From Chrysomallon squamiferum (lineage: Eukaryota; Mollusca; Gastropoda; Neomphalida; Peltospiridae), in assembly GCA_012295275.1 (NCBI GenBank), contig CM022678.1:11837951-11877950 (forward strand): a stretch of DNA of 40,000 nt, read 5' to 3'. A program made the position numbers and the translations under genes. Below are positions 37,601 through 40,000 of this stretch, piece by piece. Numbering within the stretch: position 1 is the stretch's first letter; every line of letters begins with the position of its first letter. Below the pieces are notes generated by a model, which searched no databases, was not told the origin of the DNA, and was given only the letters and a program-made list of their open reading frames with translations.

Positions 37601-40000
37601 CATTGTCTGTTGTTGTTTTGTGTCCCAGCTTGGTGTAAAAGAGACAAAATATTGTGTGTTGTTGTGAGACTTGTTGTTGTTGTTTTGTGTCATTCTTGGT
37701 GTAAAAGAGACAAAATATTGTGTGTTCTTTGTGAGACTTGTATGTTGTTGTTTTGTGTCATTCTTGGTGTAAAAGAGACAAAATATTGTGTGTTCTTTGT
37801 GAGACTTGTATGTTGTTGTTTTGTGTCATTCTTGGTGTAAAAGAGACAAAATATTGTGTGTTCTTTGTGAGACTTGTATGTTGTTGTTTTGTGTCATTCT
37901 TGGTGTAAAAGAGACAAAATATTGTGTGTACTTTGTGAGACTTGTATGTTGTTGTTTTGTGTCATTCTTGGTGTAAAAGAGACAAAATATTGTGTGTTCT
38001 TTGTGAGACTTGTATGTTGTTGTTTTGTGTCATTCTTGGTGTAAAAGAGACAAAATATTGTGTGTACTTTGTGAGACTTGTATGTTGTTGTTTTGTGTCA
38101 TTCTTGGTGTAAAAGAACAAAATATTGGTGTAAAAGAGACAAAATATTGTTTTTTCTGTCATTCTTGGTGAAAAAGAGACTTGTATGTTGTTGTTTTGTG
38201 TCATTCTTGGTGTAAAAGAGACAAAATATTGTGTGTTCTTTGTGAGACTTGTATGTTGTTGTTTTGTGTCATTCTTGGTGTAAAAGAGACAAAAATATTG
38301 TGTGTTCTTTTGTGAGACTTGTATGTTGTTGTTTTGTGTCATTCTTGGTGTAAAAGAAACAAAATATTGTGTGTTCTTTGTGAGACTTGTATGTTGTTGT
38401 TTTGTGTCATTCTTGGTGTAAAAGAGACAAAAAATATTGTGTGTACTTTGTGAGACTTGTATGTTGTTGTTTTGTGTCATTCTTGGTGTAAAAGAAACAA
38501 AATATTGTGTGTACTTTGTGAGACTTGTATGTTGTTGTTTTGTGTCATTCTTGGTGTAAAAGAGACAAAATATTGTGTGTACTTTGTGAGACTTGTATGT
38601 TGTTGTTTTGTGTCATTCTTGGTGTAAAAGAAACAAAATATTGTGTGTACTTTGTGAGACTTGTATGTTGTTGTTTTGTGTCATTCTTGGTGTAAAAGAG
38701 ACAAAATATTGTGTGTTCTTTGTGAAACTTGTATGTTGTTGTTTTGTGTCATTCTTGGTGTAAAAGAGACAAAATATTGTGTGTTCTTTTGTGAGACTTG
38801 TATGTTGTTGTTTTGTGTCATTCTTGGTGTAAAAGAGACAAAATATTGTGTGTACTTTGTGAGACTTGTATGTTGTTGTTTTGTGTCATTCTTGGTGTAA
38901 AAGAAACAAAATATTGTGTGTTCTTTGTGAAACTTGTATGTTGTTGTTTTGTGTCATTCTTGGTGTAAAAGAGACAAAATATTGTGTGTTCTTTGTGAGA
39001 CTTGTATGTTGTTGTTTTGTGTCATTCTTGGTGTAAAAGAGACAAAATATTGTGTGTTCTTTGTGAGACTTGTATGTTGTTGTTTTGTGTCATTCTTGGT
39101 GTAAAAGAGACAAAATATTGTGTGTACTTTGTGAGACTTGTATGTTGTTGTTTTGTGTCATTCTTGGTGTAAAAGAAACAAAATATTGTGTGTACTTTGT
39201 GAGACTTGTATGTTGTTGTTTTGTGTCATTCTTGGTGTAAAAGAGACAAAATATTGTGTGTACTTTTGTGAGACTTGTATGTTGTTGTTTTGTGTCATTC
39301 TTGGTGTAAAAAGAAACAAAATATTGTGTGTATTCTTTGTGTAAAAGAAACTTGTATGTTGTTGTTTTTGTTTTGTGTCATTCTTGGTGTAAAAGAGACA
39401 AAATATTGTGTGTTCTTTGTGAGACTTGTATGTTGTTGTTTTGTGTCATTCTTGGTGTAAAAGAGACAAAATATTGTGTGTACTTTGTGAGACTTGTATG
39501 TTGTTGTTTTGTGTCATTCTTGGTGTAAAAGAGACAAAATATTGTGTGTTCTTTGTGAGACTTGTATGTTGTTGTTTTGTGTCATTCTTGGTGTAAAAAA
39601 GAGACAAAATATTGTGTGTGTACTTTGTGAGACTTGTATGTTGTTGTTTTGTGTCATTCTTGGTGTAAAAGAGACAAAATATTGTGTGTTCTTTGTGAGA
39701 CTTGTATGTTGTTGTTTTGTGTCATTCTTGGTGTAAAAGAGACAAAATATTGTGTGTACTTTGTGAGACTTGTATGTTGTTGTTTTGTGTCATTCTTAGT
39801 GTAAAAGAAACAAAATATTGTGTGTACTTTGTGAAACTTGTATGTTGTTGTTTTGTGTCATTCTTGGTGTAAAAGAGACAAAATATTGTGTGTTCTTTGT
39901 GAGACTTGTATGTTGTTGTTTTGTGTCATTCTTGGTGTAAAAGAGACAAAATATTGTGTGTTCTTTGTGAGACTTGTATGTTGTTGTTTTGTGTCATTCT
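37601..40000. repeat. 68-bp satellite-like array, about 35 copies, continues past window
   Basis: Unit TGTGTTCTTTGTGAGACTTG plus TATGTTGTTGTTTTGTGTCA and TTCTTGGTGTAAAAGAGACA then AAATATTG. Alternating variants (TTCTTT/TACTTT, GAGACA/GAAACA) occur with occasional 1-4 bp indels. Since 68 is not divisible by three, the open frames on both strands are a 3-unit artefact. Confidence 0.96.

Noticed and set aside
37408-39736. Cys/Val-rich forward and Thr/Asn/Gln-rich reverse repeat proteins
   Set aside because: They are products of the 68-bp array, and they change frame at every small indel.

Overview
The window is eukaryotic, AT-rich and gene-poor. It is crowded with microsatellites and 17-75 bp minisatellites, and its two multi-exon genes have ordinary GT-AG introns. 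The gene set (insulin receptor substrate with PH and PTB domains, an SP-RING SUMO ligase, a one-exon class A GPCR, a Tigger-type transposon remnant) is animal. An invertebrate, most likely a lophotrochozoan such as a mollusc, is my best guess, but this is inference and no single sequence proves it.

Layout. 1-5556 has no recognisable gene and holds ATCT, purine, AAT and ACT simple repeats. 5585-6592 is an intact intronless GPCR, with a consensus CRE just upstream and a 19-bp palindrome directly after the stop. 6612-10612 is minisatellites and AT-rich spacer. 10613-15371 is a complete five-exon NSMCE2 (MMS21/NSE2) gene of 241 codons; its third intron carries a hAT-like terminus and a 744-bp Tigger-like deletion derivative. 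15372-20250 is repeat-rich spacer with one possible 45-nt microexon. 20250-21300 is CpG-containing, promoter-like sequence with a possible first exon of an unidentified gene. From 21262 to the right edge runs an insulin receptor substrate (IRS) gene on the + strand. Its first PH-domain exon, two exons of the IRS-type PTB domain and several exons of the Ser-rich tail are clean. The second PH exon is tandemly repeated and disrupted. The 3' half of the gene lies beyond the window or is interrupted by a satellite.

The main oddity is a recurring relationship between exons and minisatellites. At several exon edges the neighbouring array is built from copies of that edge. Acceptor arrays (26815-27124, 34135-35392, 36628-37089) repeat the polypyrimidine tract, the AG and the first exon bases. 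Donor arrays (11340-11750, 32445-33075, 35468-35670, probably 27370-27655) repeat the exon end and/or the GT donor. In the IRS gene this yields about 23 near-identical acceptors before one exon and about 20 consensus donors after another. By reading frame, only the exon-proximal site gives a long open frame in the cases I could translate. Whether this is real biology (exon-edge duplication, decoy splice sites) or an assembly or consensus artefact, or non-native sequence, cannot be settled from the sequence alone.
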